Shown here piece by piece: positions 21,401 through 33,100 of a stretch of DNA of 64,000 nt. The position numbers and the translations under genes were made by a program. The notes under the pieces were generated by a model, which saw only the letters and a list, made by a program, of their open reading frames with translations, was not told the DNA's origin and ran no database searches. Source of the DNA: Trichodelitschia bisporula (Eukaryota; Ascomycota; Dothideomycetes; Phaeotrichales; Phaeotrichaceae); the NCBI GenBank assembly GCA_010356995.1, contig ML996702.1, positions 515,013-579,012 of the forward strand. Reading direction: 5' to 3'. Position 1 is the first letter of the stretch, and every line of letters starts with the position of its first letter.

Positions 21401-22793
21401 GATGCCGTGCTGATTCGTGTCCCACCGCCCGTAGCACAAGTCCAGTCCGCCCATGAAAGCGAGTGTCCCGTCTACGAGGCACAGCTTCTCGTGGTGCGCC
21501 CAGTAGAGCACGGTGTCTGCTGACACGCCGTAGAGCGATTTAAGCGCGTCGCCGGGGAGCTTGGATGCGGTTGCGGCGGTGAGGTTTATGTTCTGCAGGT
21601 TGGCCATGAAGGACGAGTGCACGACTTGCCGGTCGGGCAGATGGTCGGGGTGGCGGAAGACGCAGATGTTTGGATGCAGATCCTCGAGGTGGTGCTTGGT
21701 GTGGGAGGAGGAGACTGTGAGGGGGGGCGCGATTAGCGGGTCGGTTTCCTCAGTGTACTCTAAAGACCTGGTGATCGCGTAGAGGCCGAGTTTTACGAGG
21801 GAGCTTGTCATCCAGTCCATTGAGGAGGGAATTGCGGAGTGGATGTAGTCACTGAGCGTGGGGTTGATGTACTTACGGGTCAACGCTTGAGTCACCTGTT
21901 TCGTTGTCAGTGGCTCCGTGAGGGAGGTGGGCGATGTTTCTTACCTCCTTGTACACGATGATATTGACCTTGACGCCGCGCTTCGCCGCCGCTTCGAGCA
22001 TGCGGTCAAGCCGGTACTGCTCGTTCTTCGCCGGCGGGCGGCGCAGATACAGCTCCGGCGACAGCCACCCTACCCCTTCAGCATCATCATTCAACTCAAG
22101 CACACAGCAACTCACAGTCAAGAATCCAAATGGACTCGCGCGCGCTCTCTATCGCAACAGACACAGCCCACATGTACCCACACCCGTCGACATACCACTT
22201 AGCATCATTGCCCTCCCGCTCCGGCACGAAGCTCAGATAGCGATTATTCGCATACGCCTCGTGAGCACCGGGATGGCAATTCCCGCTCGGATGCGTATGG
22301 CTGTGTTCCTGCTCCGTGCTCGTGAGGCGCGTTTTGATCTCCTTACCTACGGAATGGACTGCTCCGTGGAGCTTATCGAGCACGAACGCCATGCCAGGGG
22401 AATCCGGGGGCCGCGGCGAAGTACTCGTAGCAGAACTCGACTCAGCAACCGAAGCCGAAGTTGGTGAAGTAGCAGAAGCGAACTGAGGGCGCTGGTTGAG
22501 CAGATGCGGCTGGTAGGTCTGGGTGACGGGGTCCTGTTCACCAGCGTCGTTAGCGCCGCTTCTCAGTAGCGGGGTAGGTTGCGGGCTGGGCGGGCATTTC
22601 TTACAGGTCGCCCGGAGGCGGAAGCGCCGACCCCTCCTCCTGCTTCTGGCGTTGTTGGTCGCCGGATGCGCCCGACGAGCCCGTCTAGAAAGCCGCTGCG
22701 GGTGCGCTCGCTGGGACCGCGGGAGGAGCTGGAGTAGTCGCCGTAGGCGAGGTCGTCGTCGTCGCCGTCGTCGTCGAGGCGTTTGCGGGACAT
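18452..22793 (-). CDS. Phospholipase D (HKD family, PldA-type)
   Basis: Hydrolyses phosphatidylcholine-type lipids to phosphatidic acid. Six exons: 22793-22605, 22533-22116, 22069-21945, 21895-20387, 20335-19166 and 19117-18452, giving 1358 residues; every intron is 46-71 bp and all junctions keep frame. The N-terminus is acidic (MSRKRLDDDGDDDD). The motif ESIWILDWWLSPELYLRRPP spans the second intron. The first HKD site is HEKLCLVD (H379, K381, D386). IENQFF follows in exon 5. The second site HSKLLIAD (H1135, K1137, D1142) is split by the last intron and followed by GSANLNDRS. There are no PX or PH domains, as in Aspergillus PldA rather than yeast Spo14. Two long Pro/Gln/Gly/Tyr-rich inserts (about 501-640 and 906-1058) lie between the HKD motifs and make it longer than usual. 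It is divergent from the cyanase gene. Confidence 0.93.
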
Positions 22794-23496
22794 GCTGGTG
22801 GGGGTGTGCAAAGGGGGGGGTGGGGGGCGATCACAGGGATAGAGGGGGGGAGTGGAGGATGATGGAGATGATGACAGAGAGGGAGGTGGGAGGAGTCGGA
22901 TCACGGTAAGCCAGAGGAGGTTATGTAAGAGAAGCCGGGATAGAACAGGCAGTTGTCAGTTATCATCAGAGTTATCATTTCATCATCTCGAGATCATCTG
23001 CACGTTTGGCTTCCAGCCACGCCTCATTGGGTGTCGGGGGGGGGGGGGGGGAAAGGCTGGGCAATGGTGGGGCTGAGGCGTGAGCGAAAGGAGCAGATGC
23101 GGGGCTATCCATGACGTATACCGCCTCTCCTCCCCCTCACAACCGTTGCGCAAAATGAGGGGAACTAATAGGCTAGACCCGGCAGATACCCACGATACTT
23201 ATAAAGCGCAGCCGTGTCTAAGCAACCTAAGCAACCTAAGCATCAGCAAGCATCCCAATCCGGCTTCTTGACCCCAACTGCCGCTTGCCGCATTCAATTG
23301 CCCATTCTGACTTACCGTGCCGCCTTGCCGCAGCTCCCCATCCGTGAACACTTCCCGCACCAGCCCCACCTGTATATAAATCTTGACATCATCCCGTCTT
23401 TCGTCGAACATCAGATCTAAAGCTCCATTCACAGCCTCAATCACCTCCTGCAACTCCATCAGCAACTCCCCAGTCAATCAATCAACCCAATCCACA
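22794..23496. promoter_or_regulatory. Divergent promoter of phospholipase D and cyanase
   Basis: Only about 700 bp separate the two start codons, so both promoters must lie here. It contains a run of 16 G at 23036-23051. It also has three tandem 9-bp units CTAAGCAAC, CTAAGCAAC and CTAAGCATC at 23218-23244. No gene is seen. Confidence 0.7.
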
Positions 23497-24106
23497 ATGT
23501 CTCCCTCCAACATCGGAACCCCCGACCACCCCGTCGCAACCCTCGACGTACCTCCCCCCTCCCCAAACATCACCTCCTATAGACTAACCTCATCCCTAGG
23601 CCAGCCTCGCCCCGCGCCTCCCAACTAGCTCCACAACCCTCTTCACGGCCAAAAAAGCCAAAAACCTCACCTTCCAAGCCATCGGCGAAGCCCTAGGGCG
23701 TGACGAAGTCGCCGTCGCCGCGCTCTTTTACGGGCAAGCCAAAGCCACCTCCGCCGACATCGGTGCCCTCGCCGAACTCCTCGAGATCCCCCAAGAACAG
23801 CTCGAAGCCGAACTAGGCGAGTGGCCCGACCGGGGACGGAGCATCGATCTCCCTCCCAAGGACCCGCTTCTCTATCGGCTGTTTGAGATCATGCAGAATT
23901 ATGGGTATGCGTACAAGGCGGTTATGAATGAGAAGTTTGGCGATGGGATTATGAGTGCTATTGCGTTTTCGACCAAGGTGGAGAAGGAGTCGGATGAGGT
24001 GGGGGATTGGGTTAAGATTACCCTTAGGGGCAAGTGGTGAGTGGTCCTTCTTTGTGGGAATGTGTTCTTTGCTGACAAGTGCAGGCTGCCGTATAAGCGG
24101 TTCTGA
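23497..24106 (+). CDS. cyn1: Cyanate hydratase (cyanase)
   Basis: Converts cyanate and bicarbonate to carbamate and CO2, which yields ammonia, and so detoxifies cyanate in the cytosol. Three exons: 23497-23547, 23600-24036 and 24085-24106. They give 169 residues, typical for the family plus a short N-terminal extension. The first intron ends with a CTAAC branch site and CTAG acceptor, and splicing restores [12 protein letters not shown]. The N-terminal helical domain ([19 protein letters not shown]) is followed by the catalytic part [19 protein letters not shown] and [10 protein letters not shown]. The Arg, Glu and Ser expected at the active site are R110, E113 and S136, with the same spacing as R96, E99 and S122 of the E. 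coli enzyme. The C-terminal end KWLPYKRF is completed by the last short exon. It converges with the FAD oxidoreductase gene, 241 bp away. Confidence 0.96.
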
Positions 24107-24347
24107 TCGAAGGGTCGGTTTTCTGTGGCCTGAGTTCGGTGTAATAGACTGCTTGGTGGCTTTCAGTACTGGATCAGGCTGATTTTGGAGGGCTAATTTA
24201 TGCCGGGAGTATCCGAAAAGCTCCGCACATTGTGTTGTCTACCATCCACATATATATCTCGTACCTTCAATGTCTATATTCTCCTTCCACTACCATCACT
24301 CATCCCGAGCACCCTCTTACCAGACCCAACAACCCCCCATCCGCAGG

Positions 24348-26317
24348 CTAATACTTAAACCCACCCGCCCTAGTCCAAAACCCACTCGGATCCACCCCCG
24401 CCTTCGCCCTCTTAAACCTCTCATAATCGCGATAACTCCCCGTAACATTCTGCTCCGCAAACGCATCATTCATAAAATACGGCAAGTAATCCGCAACCTT
24501 ATCCCCCTTCGCACTCGCCTGCCCACTCACCTCCTTCAACTGCTGCTCAATCCACTCCGTCAAAGCCCGCGCATACCCCTGCGCCGCCTCATCATCCTTC
24601 TTGTCGCTCCACAGGCTCGTGATCTCGAGGATGAACCGAGGTGGGTCCGATCCTTTGATACCCATGCTGTTCCCGCCGCGCGCTTCGGAGGCGCGCCCGA
24701 TGAGGGGGCCGAAGGGTTGGAAGGCGATTGTGTGCTGGGGCCCGGTGAGGGCGGCGAGGCCGCTGAGCTTGGATTTGGTTATGTTGGCCCATTTGGCCTC
24801 GATTTCGGAGTACCATCCTGGGCGCGAGGCGAGGTAGGGGAGGGTGATGCTCTAAGGGGTGTTAGCGGGTGGGAGGGAAAGGTGTAAGGGGGCTAGGAAG
24901 GGGACGGGAGACGTACCCGGAACGCCGTCCGCATGGTCACGCCCGTGCTCTGGCTGAAGGCACTGCCCGTCTGCAGCGGCGGCGGCGGCGGTGGTGAAGC
25001 TGGCTTAGGGGCCGCTGTTGCCTTCGGCGCGCCGCCGAACAAACTACCCAGCCCGCCGAGTAGGCCCGCGATGCCGCCGCCGCTCGAGCCAGACGCCGGA
25101 GCTGCGCCGCCGCCGCCGAAAAGGCTGGCGAGGTTAAAGCCGCCACCGGACGAGGTAGCGCTGACGCCCATATTAAGCTGTGAAGTCAGCATCAGCGCAG
25201 GGATACAGAAGAGGGAGCGAGACTCACCATATCCGAGTACGGCTGCACCTTAACCATATCAATCAACGGACGCAGCTGCTCGAACTTGCCGAATGTGCCG
25301 GCGGGTGGCTTCTCGCCGTCATAAAAGAAGAAAACCAGGAACAAGGAGCCGCCGAGCGGATTCGACATCGTGGTGAAGATGATGGCGGCTTTGGGGTCTT
25401 TCTGCCCGCCGATGAAGTCGTGCAGGGCTGCGAAGGTGGGGTCGCGCTGGGTGAAGATGCGGATGCCGCCCCAGATTTTGCCGATTGGGTAGGCGGTTAG
25501 GGTGAATTTTGTGGTTATGCCTGGGGGGGTTAGTTCTAGCTGGTGGTTTGGACTGAGGGTTTGGGCGTACCGAATTGGTCGCCGCCGCCGCGCATGGCGA
25601 CGACGAGGTCTTTGTTAGTTTGCTGGTTGATGTGGGCGATTGTGCCGTTGGCGAGGACGGTTTCGTATTCGACGATTTGCTGCTGGAGTTAGAAGTGCTG
25701 GGCAGGAACACGAGGCACCTACGTCGGCGGCCATGCCGTACTGGCTGCTCAAGTACGAGAGCCCGCCTTGCATCAGATAGCCACCAAGACCGACAGCCCC
25801 TGAAATGTCAACACTGTTGCACCCAGAAGGCCGGCCAAAACCTACCAATACGTCCGCCCACAATGGTAACGCCATCCTTCTCCAGCTCCTTAATGACGCC
25901 AGACCATTGCCCGCCCGGCTTAAGGTACACCACCTTCTTCGCCTTGTCGTATTCAACACCCTTCATCTGGCTGAGCGCAATAAGCACACCATCCCTAACG
26001 CTCGAATGTCCAGCATTCGGATCATGCCCTCCGCTCTTGACCGCAAACTTCACATCCGCGAACTTATTCAGAATCTTAACAATCTCCGCGACCTCCGGCG
26101 TCAATGTCGGGCGCACAATACACGCCGGCATCAACTCCGAAAGCCCAATATTGTAGTAGTCGCTATTTTCCTGCTTATACGGTCCGTCGCCCGGGTAGAA
26201 CAGCTTCCCCGGAACGGCGCTCTGGATGGCCTTGCAGGCATCGAGGGTGGATGGGGTCGGGGCGGCGACCACGACCGCAGACCAGAGCTGCAGAGCCAAA
26301 AGAGTGACTGAGCGCAT
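24348..26317 (-). CDS. Secreted FAD-linked oxidoreductase (berberine bridge enzyme-like)
   Basis: Likely an extracellular oxidase with a covalently bound FAD; the substrate is unknown. Six exons: 26317-25846, 25799-25723, 25679-25571, 25520-25228, 25177-24917 and 24851-24348, giving 571 residues (the third exon may start 3 bp earlier). A signal peptide is visible (MRSVTLLALQLWSAVVVAAP). The FAD-binding PCMH domain has VKSGGHDPNAG, with H98 as the likely flavin-linking histidine, and GLGGYLMQGGLSYLSSQYG. The second linking Cys of bicovalent BBE enzymes is absent here, which suggests single attachment. Exon 5 carries a Gly/Ala/Pro low-complexity insert (about residues 324-392) that the family normally lacks. 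The C-terminal BBE segment (MNDAFAEQNVTGSYRDYERF) is near the usual end, closing KAGVDPSGFWTRAGGFKY. It is divergent from the gene at 27562. Confidence 0.92.
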
Positions 26318-27561
26318 GTTGGTTCGAAGATTTTGACGCGAATGAGTGGAAGTCGAGGCTCGAGAGCTTGAAAGCTAATCGTGGGGGCGCTTTGCAGGTC
26401 ATATAGCGTTCGCCGCAGCCCTACAGCCTCGTTTAGGGTACATTTCTTCGGCACTCTAGCTAATAGCGGGATCCACTCCTGGGGATGCAATACAATCGCT
26501 TGGCACTGGATGTATGGGGTGATTGCTTTGGAGGCACTTAGCTGATGAACTGTGGTATGAGCATTGTTGGGAGCTAGGTTGGTCAGCTTGCCATGTGGAG
26601 TTCCGGGGTGTTGGATGAAAAGCAGCAGAGGCTCGATATCCGATAGATTAAGCACTCGCTAGATCAGTCCTAATACTCGTAGATGTGCTCCCACAGGTCT
26701 GAGCTCGGCCCGGGCCTCCGTTGCCCAGGACACGAAGGATTCGAATGCTAGAGACATCGAGATGAGAACCAGGTTGCCGAAGATAGTTTCTGCAGCGAGC
26801 CGAGAGTTTAGACGGTGCTTATCAGCAACTCGATGGCAGCAGGAGTAGATTTGGAGTCCAAACCGATGGACATGTGGTTGGGGACCAGACCTCAGGGCTT
26901 CGGGAGGGGTTAATTTGGTGTGAGCATCCGTGGATCTCTCGAAGCTTGAGAGCAATGTCAGTAGCGTTGCATCCTAATCTTTAGAAGATATAACATATTG
27001 TGTCTAGAACTAGGGAAATATGCATGAGAGAGAGGAAGACGCCTCAACTCAAGGGCACCGTCGTATGAGGTTGGGAGGTCTGCCTTCCGTGGAGCATCTG
27101 TAGTCACCTGATCTCGCGTCTCTGTCGTGTCCAGCGATAGTGCCCTACCCGTGGAGCTTGCCTTGATACCGAGCTGTTTTGAACGTTGATATGCGGCTGC
27201 TCTCCGAGGATTCAGCTGTCCAGATTCCGAATTTCTGAACGGAACACAAATGGAGATACTGGTGTCACGTGACACATTCAAGTCATCTATGTGGTCAATG
27301 ATGCTTTACAGCTGCTGTAGCAGCTGTTACTGTATGTGTTCGGATCTAAATGCGCGCGAGAATTGATCGGAGTTGTGTTAAGCAGTTTCCGAATTGGCTC
27401 CCTACGTCATTCGCCATACCACGTGATATCTCGATGACAGGCGCCCCGACTGCGCAACAATGACAACCTTCAGCCCCGCCAACTTTCAACAAACAAACAT
27501 ACCCCGCCATCAATACCCCCATCACTCGTCTCCAGCTCCGTCGCTTCACCAGTTCGGCAAC
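26318..27561. promoter_or_regulatory. Divergent promoter with palindromic CACGTG sites
   Basis: This is 1.2 kb between two divergent genes, with no gene of its own. A perfect 14-bp palindrome GTGTCACGTGACAC sits at 27262-27275. A second CACGTG lies at 27420-27425, a TACGTCA at 27402-27408, and a hairpin ACAGCTGCT-GT-AGCAGCTGT at 27308-27327. CACGTG is the classic E-box bound by bHLH factors, a class that includes the SREBP homologue encoded nearby. Actual binding is inference. Confidence 0.65.
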
Positions 27562-29580
27562 ATGGCTGACAATCAGCATCCGTTCATTCAGCTGAAGCCC
27601 CCCGTAACCGACTTCGTGACCTACCTCACGCTTATTGAGCATAACCTTACTGAAGCCAATCTCCCCCTCCTCCACGAGATCCTGCAGGATACCACGGTCA
27701 CTGAGGGTATCGGCTGGGATCTGGTTCACTTGCTCATTGTGCTCCTCCCCGCTTCCCAGGAGTGCTTGCTCGATGTCGCGCGCCTGGGCAATCCGCGCGA
27801 GGTGCTGCTCAAGATCGCGGAGGCTCTGCGCGCCCTCGAGCTAGACGCCCTCGAGGAACCGACAGAAGACGAAGAAGAAGAAGAAGAAGATGGTGCCGAC
27901 GCTTCTGCAGATAAACTCGTTGCCGGCGCATCCAGCTCGCAGGAATACCCACCGGACACTGAGCCCAAGCTACCGCTCCCAGTGCTCCAGTTCCGCGCTC
28001 TCCTGGACATGCTCTCCATCATCCATCCCCGCATCAAAACCAAATACCCAAGCCGCTTCCTCTCCACCACGCTCCAAGGCGTGCTCAGCGCCTATTGCAA
28101 GGCAACCATGTGCCACGACGAGCTCACCCACGACGTCGTCAAGTTCGTCAAGACCGTCACGGGGACCAAGCGGCCGCAACTCCCGCCGCGCGTCAGCAGT
28201 AGCCACATGCTGACGTCGCTGCCGAAGCGATCTGCGCCCGATCCCGAGGCGCAGGCCGAGCCGCCGTCGGCAGAAGAGGCCGAAATGCAGGAGCGGCTCT
28301 TGCAGTCGTTCTTGACGCACCTCCTCGAGGACTATCTCCTCTCGGTATCCTCCGAAGATGACGTCCCGGGCATGGCCTGGTCCGCCCGGCTACAGGAAAA
28401 ACTTCGCCCAAACCACATCGTCCCCGGAAAACCCACCTTCCGCGCACGCTTCGCCGAATCCCCCGCCCTGCAGACCCAAGCCTCCACAGTAGGACAACTC
28501 GTCGCCCTAGCGCAAGACCTCGGTCTGTCGTCCGCAGAGCTCTCCGCCGTGATCCTCGACCCCACTCCCGAATCCCCCAACCCCAACCCAGAAGAAGAAG
28601 AAGAATCCGCCCCCCCAACCTCCCCCTCCTCCATCCCCCTCTCAAAACCCGGCTCCCTCCTCCTCCTCTCCGCCCGCAAAGCCCTCTCCGCTCTCTACAC
28701 CCAACCCCCGTCCACCCCCCCGCTCGCTATCTTCCCCACCCACGCGGCCCTCCTATCCAACTTCTTCGGCTCCGCCTCACGCAGCTCCATCGGCCTCGAG
28801 CCGCCCGCCCTCGTCGACGCAGTTCTCTTCCTCGGTCTCCTGGCTCTGAGCGACGATAACATCGGCTCCCCAGCCACGGACGACGAATTCACAACCTATT
28901 TACAATCCACCTCCGTGCTCTCAGCGAACACGAGCAGCCCCGCGCTCCGCGCCGCGGCCCACGAACTCACATCCACGGTCCTGCGCTCGCATCCCAGCGA
29001 TATCGTCCGGCTGGCGTTTATACGCGACACGCTCGAGCACTGTCCTTATGAGAATCTTAAGGCCAGCGCAGTGAGCTGGCTCAAGGGCGAGACGGTCGAG
29101 GCAAACCCCCCCACCGCGTCTCCCATCCCCAACGGCGGGGAATCCATCTTCGCGACCCCAGTCGCGCTGAACACCGTCGCGCCCTTCCTATTCCCCGACC
29201 TACGCAGCGGGGGGCTGACGGAGGAGCCGCTGTCCGAAGCCTACATGCAGTTCCGGCTGGACATGGGGTTCCGGCTCTCGGCGCTCAACTTTTACTACCT
29301 CCTCTGGATGGCGCCGCATCTGCGCGACGCGCTCGAGGTGGGGAAATTTGCGAAGGAGCACGAGATTACTACTAGGTTTTTGAAGCCGTTGAGCGGGGCG
29401 GTTGAGGTCTTTCAAAAGGCGTTGAGGAAGGGGGGCGAGCTTACGGTGGGGAGGGGGGAGGAGAAGGGGTATCTGGGCACGGAGGAGTGGGGTGAGTTGA
29501 GGATTTTGGATGATGTGCTGAAGAGGACGGTGCATGTTGAGGATGTGCTGAGGGATGTGGGACTGCCGAAGATGCCGTGA
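27562..29580 (+). CDS. YAP-binding/ALF4/Glomulin family protein (DUF1760)
   Basis: One exon of 672 codons counted from MADNQHPF. An in-frame ATG at 27460 would add 34 residues of poor composition. The N-terminal part (VTDFVTYLTLIEHNLTEANLPLLHEIL, in pieces; then DLVHLLIVLLPASQECLLDV and LGNPREVLLKIAEALR) matches the fungal family related to yeast Ybp1/Ybp2, which helps the redox factor Yap1 respond to peroxide, and to plant ALF4/animal Glomulin. An acidic Glu run near residues 97-112 and Pro/Ser-rich loops interrupt an otherwise helical, repeat-like protein. The family assignment is from memory of these conserved blocks. A role in Yap signalling here is inference. It converges with srbA, 594 bp away. 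Confidence 0.8.
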   Translation: MADNQHPFIQLKPPVTDFVTYLTLIEHNLTEANLPLLHEILQDTTVTEGIGWDLVHLLIVLLPASQECLLDVARLGNPREVLLKIAEALRALELDALEEPTEDEEEEEEDGADASADKLVAGASSSQEYPPDTEPKLPLPVLQFRALLDMLSIIHPRIKTKYPSRFLSTTLQGVLSAYCKATMCHDELTHDVVKFVKTVTGTKRPQLPPRVSSSHMLTSLPKRSAPDPEAQAEPPSAEEAEMQERLLQSFLTHLLEDYLLSVSSEDDVPGMAWSARLQEKLRPNHIVPGKPTFRARFAESPALQTQASTVGQLVALAQDLGLSSAELSAVILDPTPESPNPNPEEEEESAPPTSPSSIPLSKPGSLLLLSARKALSALYTQPPSTPPLAIFPTHAALLSNFFGSASRSSIGLEPPALVDAVLFLGLLALSDDNIGSPATDDEFTTYLQSTSVLSANTSSPALRAAAHELTSTVLRSHPSDIVRLAFIRDTLEHCPYENLKASAVSWLKGETVEANPPTASPIPNGGESIFATPVALNTVAPFLFPDLRSGGLTEEPLSEAYMQFRLDMGFRLSALNFYYLLWMAPHLRDALEVGKFAKEHEITTRFLKPLSGAVEVFQKALRKGGELTVGRGEEKGYLGTEEWGELRILDDVLKRTVHVEDVLRDVGLPKMP

Positions 29581-30174
29581 CTTTCTTTCAGGCGGGCGAA
29601 GATGGGATGGGTGCGATTTTGGTGGGCTTGTGAGGTTTATGAGGGACGTGTTCTGTCATATGGTTGATTGCTAGGCATAACTACGGCGTATGCTACGACT
29701 CCAGTACGTATGGATGTTAATCCCATGCCTACCACCTCTCAGCTTGCTCCATATCTCCACGCCTCAACTCAAGCACTTCAACCAAACAAAAACACCCATC
29801 AATTCACCTCAGCACAACAAATTCTCATAATCATAACAACCTCTGACCACTGCCAGAGCCCCAAAAGACCGCTTCCACCCACCTGCCACTTCCCTAGCTA
29901 GATACAAAAACCCATGCCCGCTATTAGGCGTTGAGCCCCAGCTCCTTAGTCCCACTGCCTACATAAAAACGATGTAGCAGGAAAAAGACCCGCCGTCGCC
30001 GATGCCGATGCCCGGCCGCCCGTCAATAAGCCCGAAAAATAAAAGTCCAAACTCCACTCGCAGCTAGTATGTAGCTGGTGACAGTTCCGTCCTAGTCAAT
30101 GACCGCAAGAGAATACTCCGCCCAATCCCGAACCGACCAAAATATCAAGACAGACAGATATGCCACCGCCCCCC
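29581..30174. other. Convergent spacer
   Basis: This is 594 bp between two facing genes and presumably holds both 3' untranslated regions. I see no further gene. A C-rich stretch begins at about 30160 and continues into the last codons of srbA. Confidence 0.6.
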
Positions 30175-33100
30175 TCAGCACGCATAAACTTTTATAGACT
30201 CGCCCCTCCGCACCCCTCCCCCCTCCCCCCCCCCCTCCTCCGAACTCCCATACCCCGCATCGCTCTCCTCCCATTCCCCCCCCCCAACGCCAACACCAAC
30301 CAGCACCCGACTCGCCCTCAAACACCTCTCCACCACCACCCCACGCACACCCTCATCCCCCACCGCCCTCCTCCCCCCCTCCCCCCCGACCCAAACCCTC
30401 ATAACCGCCGCCAAACGCTCCAATCCCCCCCTCGCCACCCCCAACATCCCCTTCTCCTCCTCCGTACAGTGTCGGAGCAACATAAACGCCGCCACAAAGC
30501 TCAGCAACGTGAAGCCCGCCTCTGCAGGCGCATACGCATTCACCATCGCCGCCACGACTTCAGCGCCCACGGCGCTGGTCTCCGCGACGCACAGGCACTT
30601 CGCGAGCGCCAGCGCGGTCTTGACGTCGACGCCGACGGGCCTCTCGCTGACGTCGTTGAGCAGCGAGGATGGGGAGGCGGGGACGGGGAGGGCGCGCTTG
30701 CGGGAGGGGAGCGTGGCGAGGGCAGTGCGGATGTGCGCGTCGCGGTTATGCGGGACGAGTACGGCGCGGGAGACCAGGGCGCGGACGTGCGCGGTCGAAG
30801 TCGGGGGCGCGGTTTTAATAGCCAGCTCGAGATCGGCGTGTAAGTCAGATTCGGCATCGGCGCCTGGGTCCGTAGTAAGGGACTGGACCAGCACGTGCGA
30901 GACCATGAGGGTGGACCACCAGGCGGCGAGGGCATCGAGGGGCGACGAGATGGCGAAGTCCTCAACCACTGTATCCATGCTCTCATCGGCGCGGACGTCC
31001 TCGGCAACCGGCTTATTCCAGGCAAGGTTGTACGCGCGCTGGATGATGGGCGCGACGAGCACGTCATCTGAATCCAGCTCGAGCAGCGCGGCGAGGTGTT
31101 CGGGCAGGGCCTCGATGCCCTCGCGCTGGTCGTGCGGGGTATTCATGTAAAGATGGTGCTCCTCGCGGGAGGCATTCCAGTAGCGACGTGAGAGCTTGGC
31201 GCCCACGAAGTCGAACTTGAACCACTTGACCGCCTTCGCGACCTCCCAGAGCAAGACGCGGATGTGCAGCGCCTTGAGCATCAAGCGGACCGGAGTATCG
31301 GGTAGCGTGCCCGAGGCCATGAGCGTGAGAATCAGGCGGCTCATGCTGATCTCGGCGTCGCCGCCTGTGAGCTGCGCGTCAAGGGCAATGTCCCAGGCCT
31401 TGACGCGGGCGGCTTCTTGTTCCTTGGTGATGCCGGTGAGCAGGGCGTAGCCGTGCCAGCCGACCAGCTTGCGCGTGCTCAGCTTCAGCGTCTTGAGCAC
31501 CAGGGCCGCCAGCTCGAGCAAAAAGCTATGGCGCGGTACCCAGACGGTCTGGATGGCGGTCAGCCATGCTTTGCGGCGGACCTCGACAGGCGAAGCGAGA
31601 GAGGGCACAGGGGCTAGGCGGACAGCTGAAGTCCCCTTTCTCTTCGGTCTCGGCTTGAAGTCGAACAGCGGGGCGATGACGTATATGACCGCGCTAAGCA
31701 GCACCAACAGCTTGAGGCTCGAAAACGCGGCGTGGGACGAAAGACCAAAGACCGATTTCGGAACCAAAGAGTCCGCAATGAGACGGAGAAGAGGGAAGGG
31801 CAAGGCAAATAATCCCCGATCCTCAGGAGCGTCACCGGACTTTTCCGCCTCCCGCGCCACAAAGCCTTCCATGAACATGAGCCCGGCCAACGAACCTACC
31901 ATGAGCTTCGCGGCAAAGTTGGACCCGCGTCCGCGTCCTTGGAATCCGTTTTCACCAGGCATATGGCCACGGGCTGGACTGCCTGCATACATAGGGTAGC
32001 CGTTGGCCGGGGTCGGGTACGGCGCTTGGGCCGCCTGGGCACGGTGGAGGTTCATGATGTTCTCAGGTACGGGAATAAGACCCTGTGGCGGGTTCGGGTC
32101 GGGCATCTGCGGTGCCGATGGTCTAGGAAACGTCTGCTCCGCGTACCGTGGCAGGCCATCTGGCATAACCAACGCCCCAGCATTTGCCAGCTTCTCATAC
32201 TGTTGCAGTCGCGCCTTGTACGATGCCACCTCATCCTGAAGTACCTTGTTACGCCTCTCGAGGTGCCGAATGTATTCCGTTGCCTTGGAAAGTACAGTAG
32301 CCTTGTTCAGCTTGTGAGCAGGCGTCAGGCCATCCAAGTCTTCTTGGTCGTCGTCTTCGTCACACTGGCCGTTTGCGCGAGACGTAACGCGGAGACTGGG
32401 GACGCTGTCTCGCAAGGCGGCGATCTTGTCGTTGAGGTTAGTGCGATATCGCTTCTCGATCATGTTGTGCGACGTCTTCTTCACGGGGCCTTGTTTTCCC
32501 GTCTTTTCGGATCCCGATTCTCCACCGGAGGACTTGCGCTTCTTATTCCGGGACTGCACGGGCTCGGGTGAGGACTCCTGTGAGTGAGAAGCGTGCGCCG
32601 AACCCGGACTGTGTTCGAGACCTGGCGTTGAAATCGGTGGCGCTGGAACGGAGCCGGTTTGCAGCTGCTGGTCGTCCGGTGAAAGCGGCGATACCAGAGT
32701 CTGGTTAACCGCGTCCAGGGATGATGTCGGGCTCCAGGTGCTGCCGATGGGGAAAGATGTCGACGCTGAACTGGGAATGGTCGACGGATCGAACGCAGGC
32801 ACCCCAAAGTCAAATGCCGGGGCCATGCTCAGCGGCTGACCGAAGGAGTATGGAATACCATCCAACCTGTGCGGCACATAGGCTGGAACAGTTTGGATGG
32901 AAAGTGTCTCTTCGACGGAAGGTTGGCGAGGAGTGTACGCGGGTGGTTTTTGCTCGGGCTTGACGAACGAAAGGGGACTCTGTGGATTGCGAGCCTTTGG
33001 AGACGGTTGTGCCTGCGCGGGATTCCATGCCATGAACTCCTCCCAGGCTCCTCCCGGTACGGCATCGTGAGGCTGTTGCGAAATGAGTTGAGTTTCGTCT

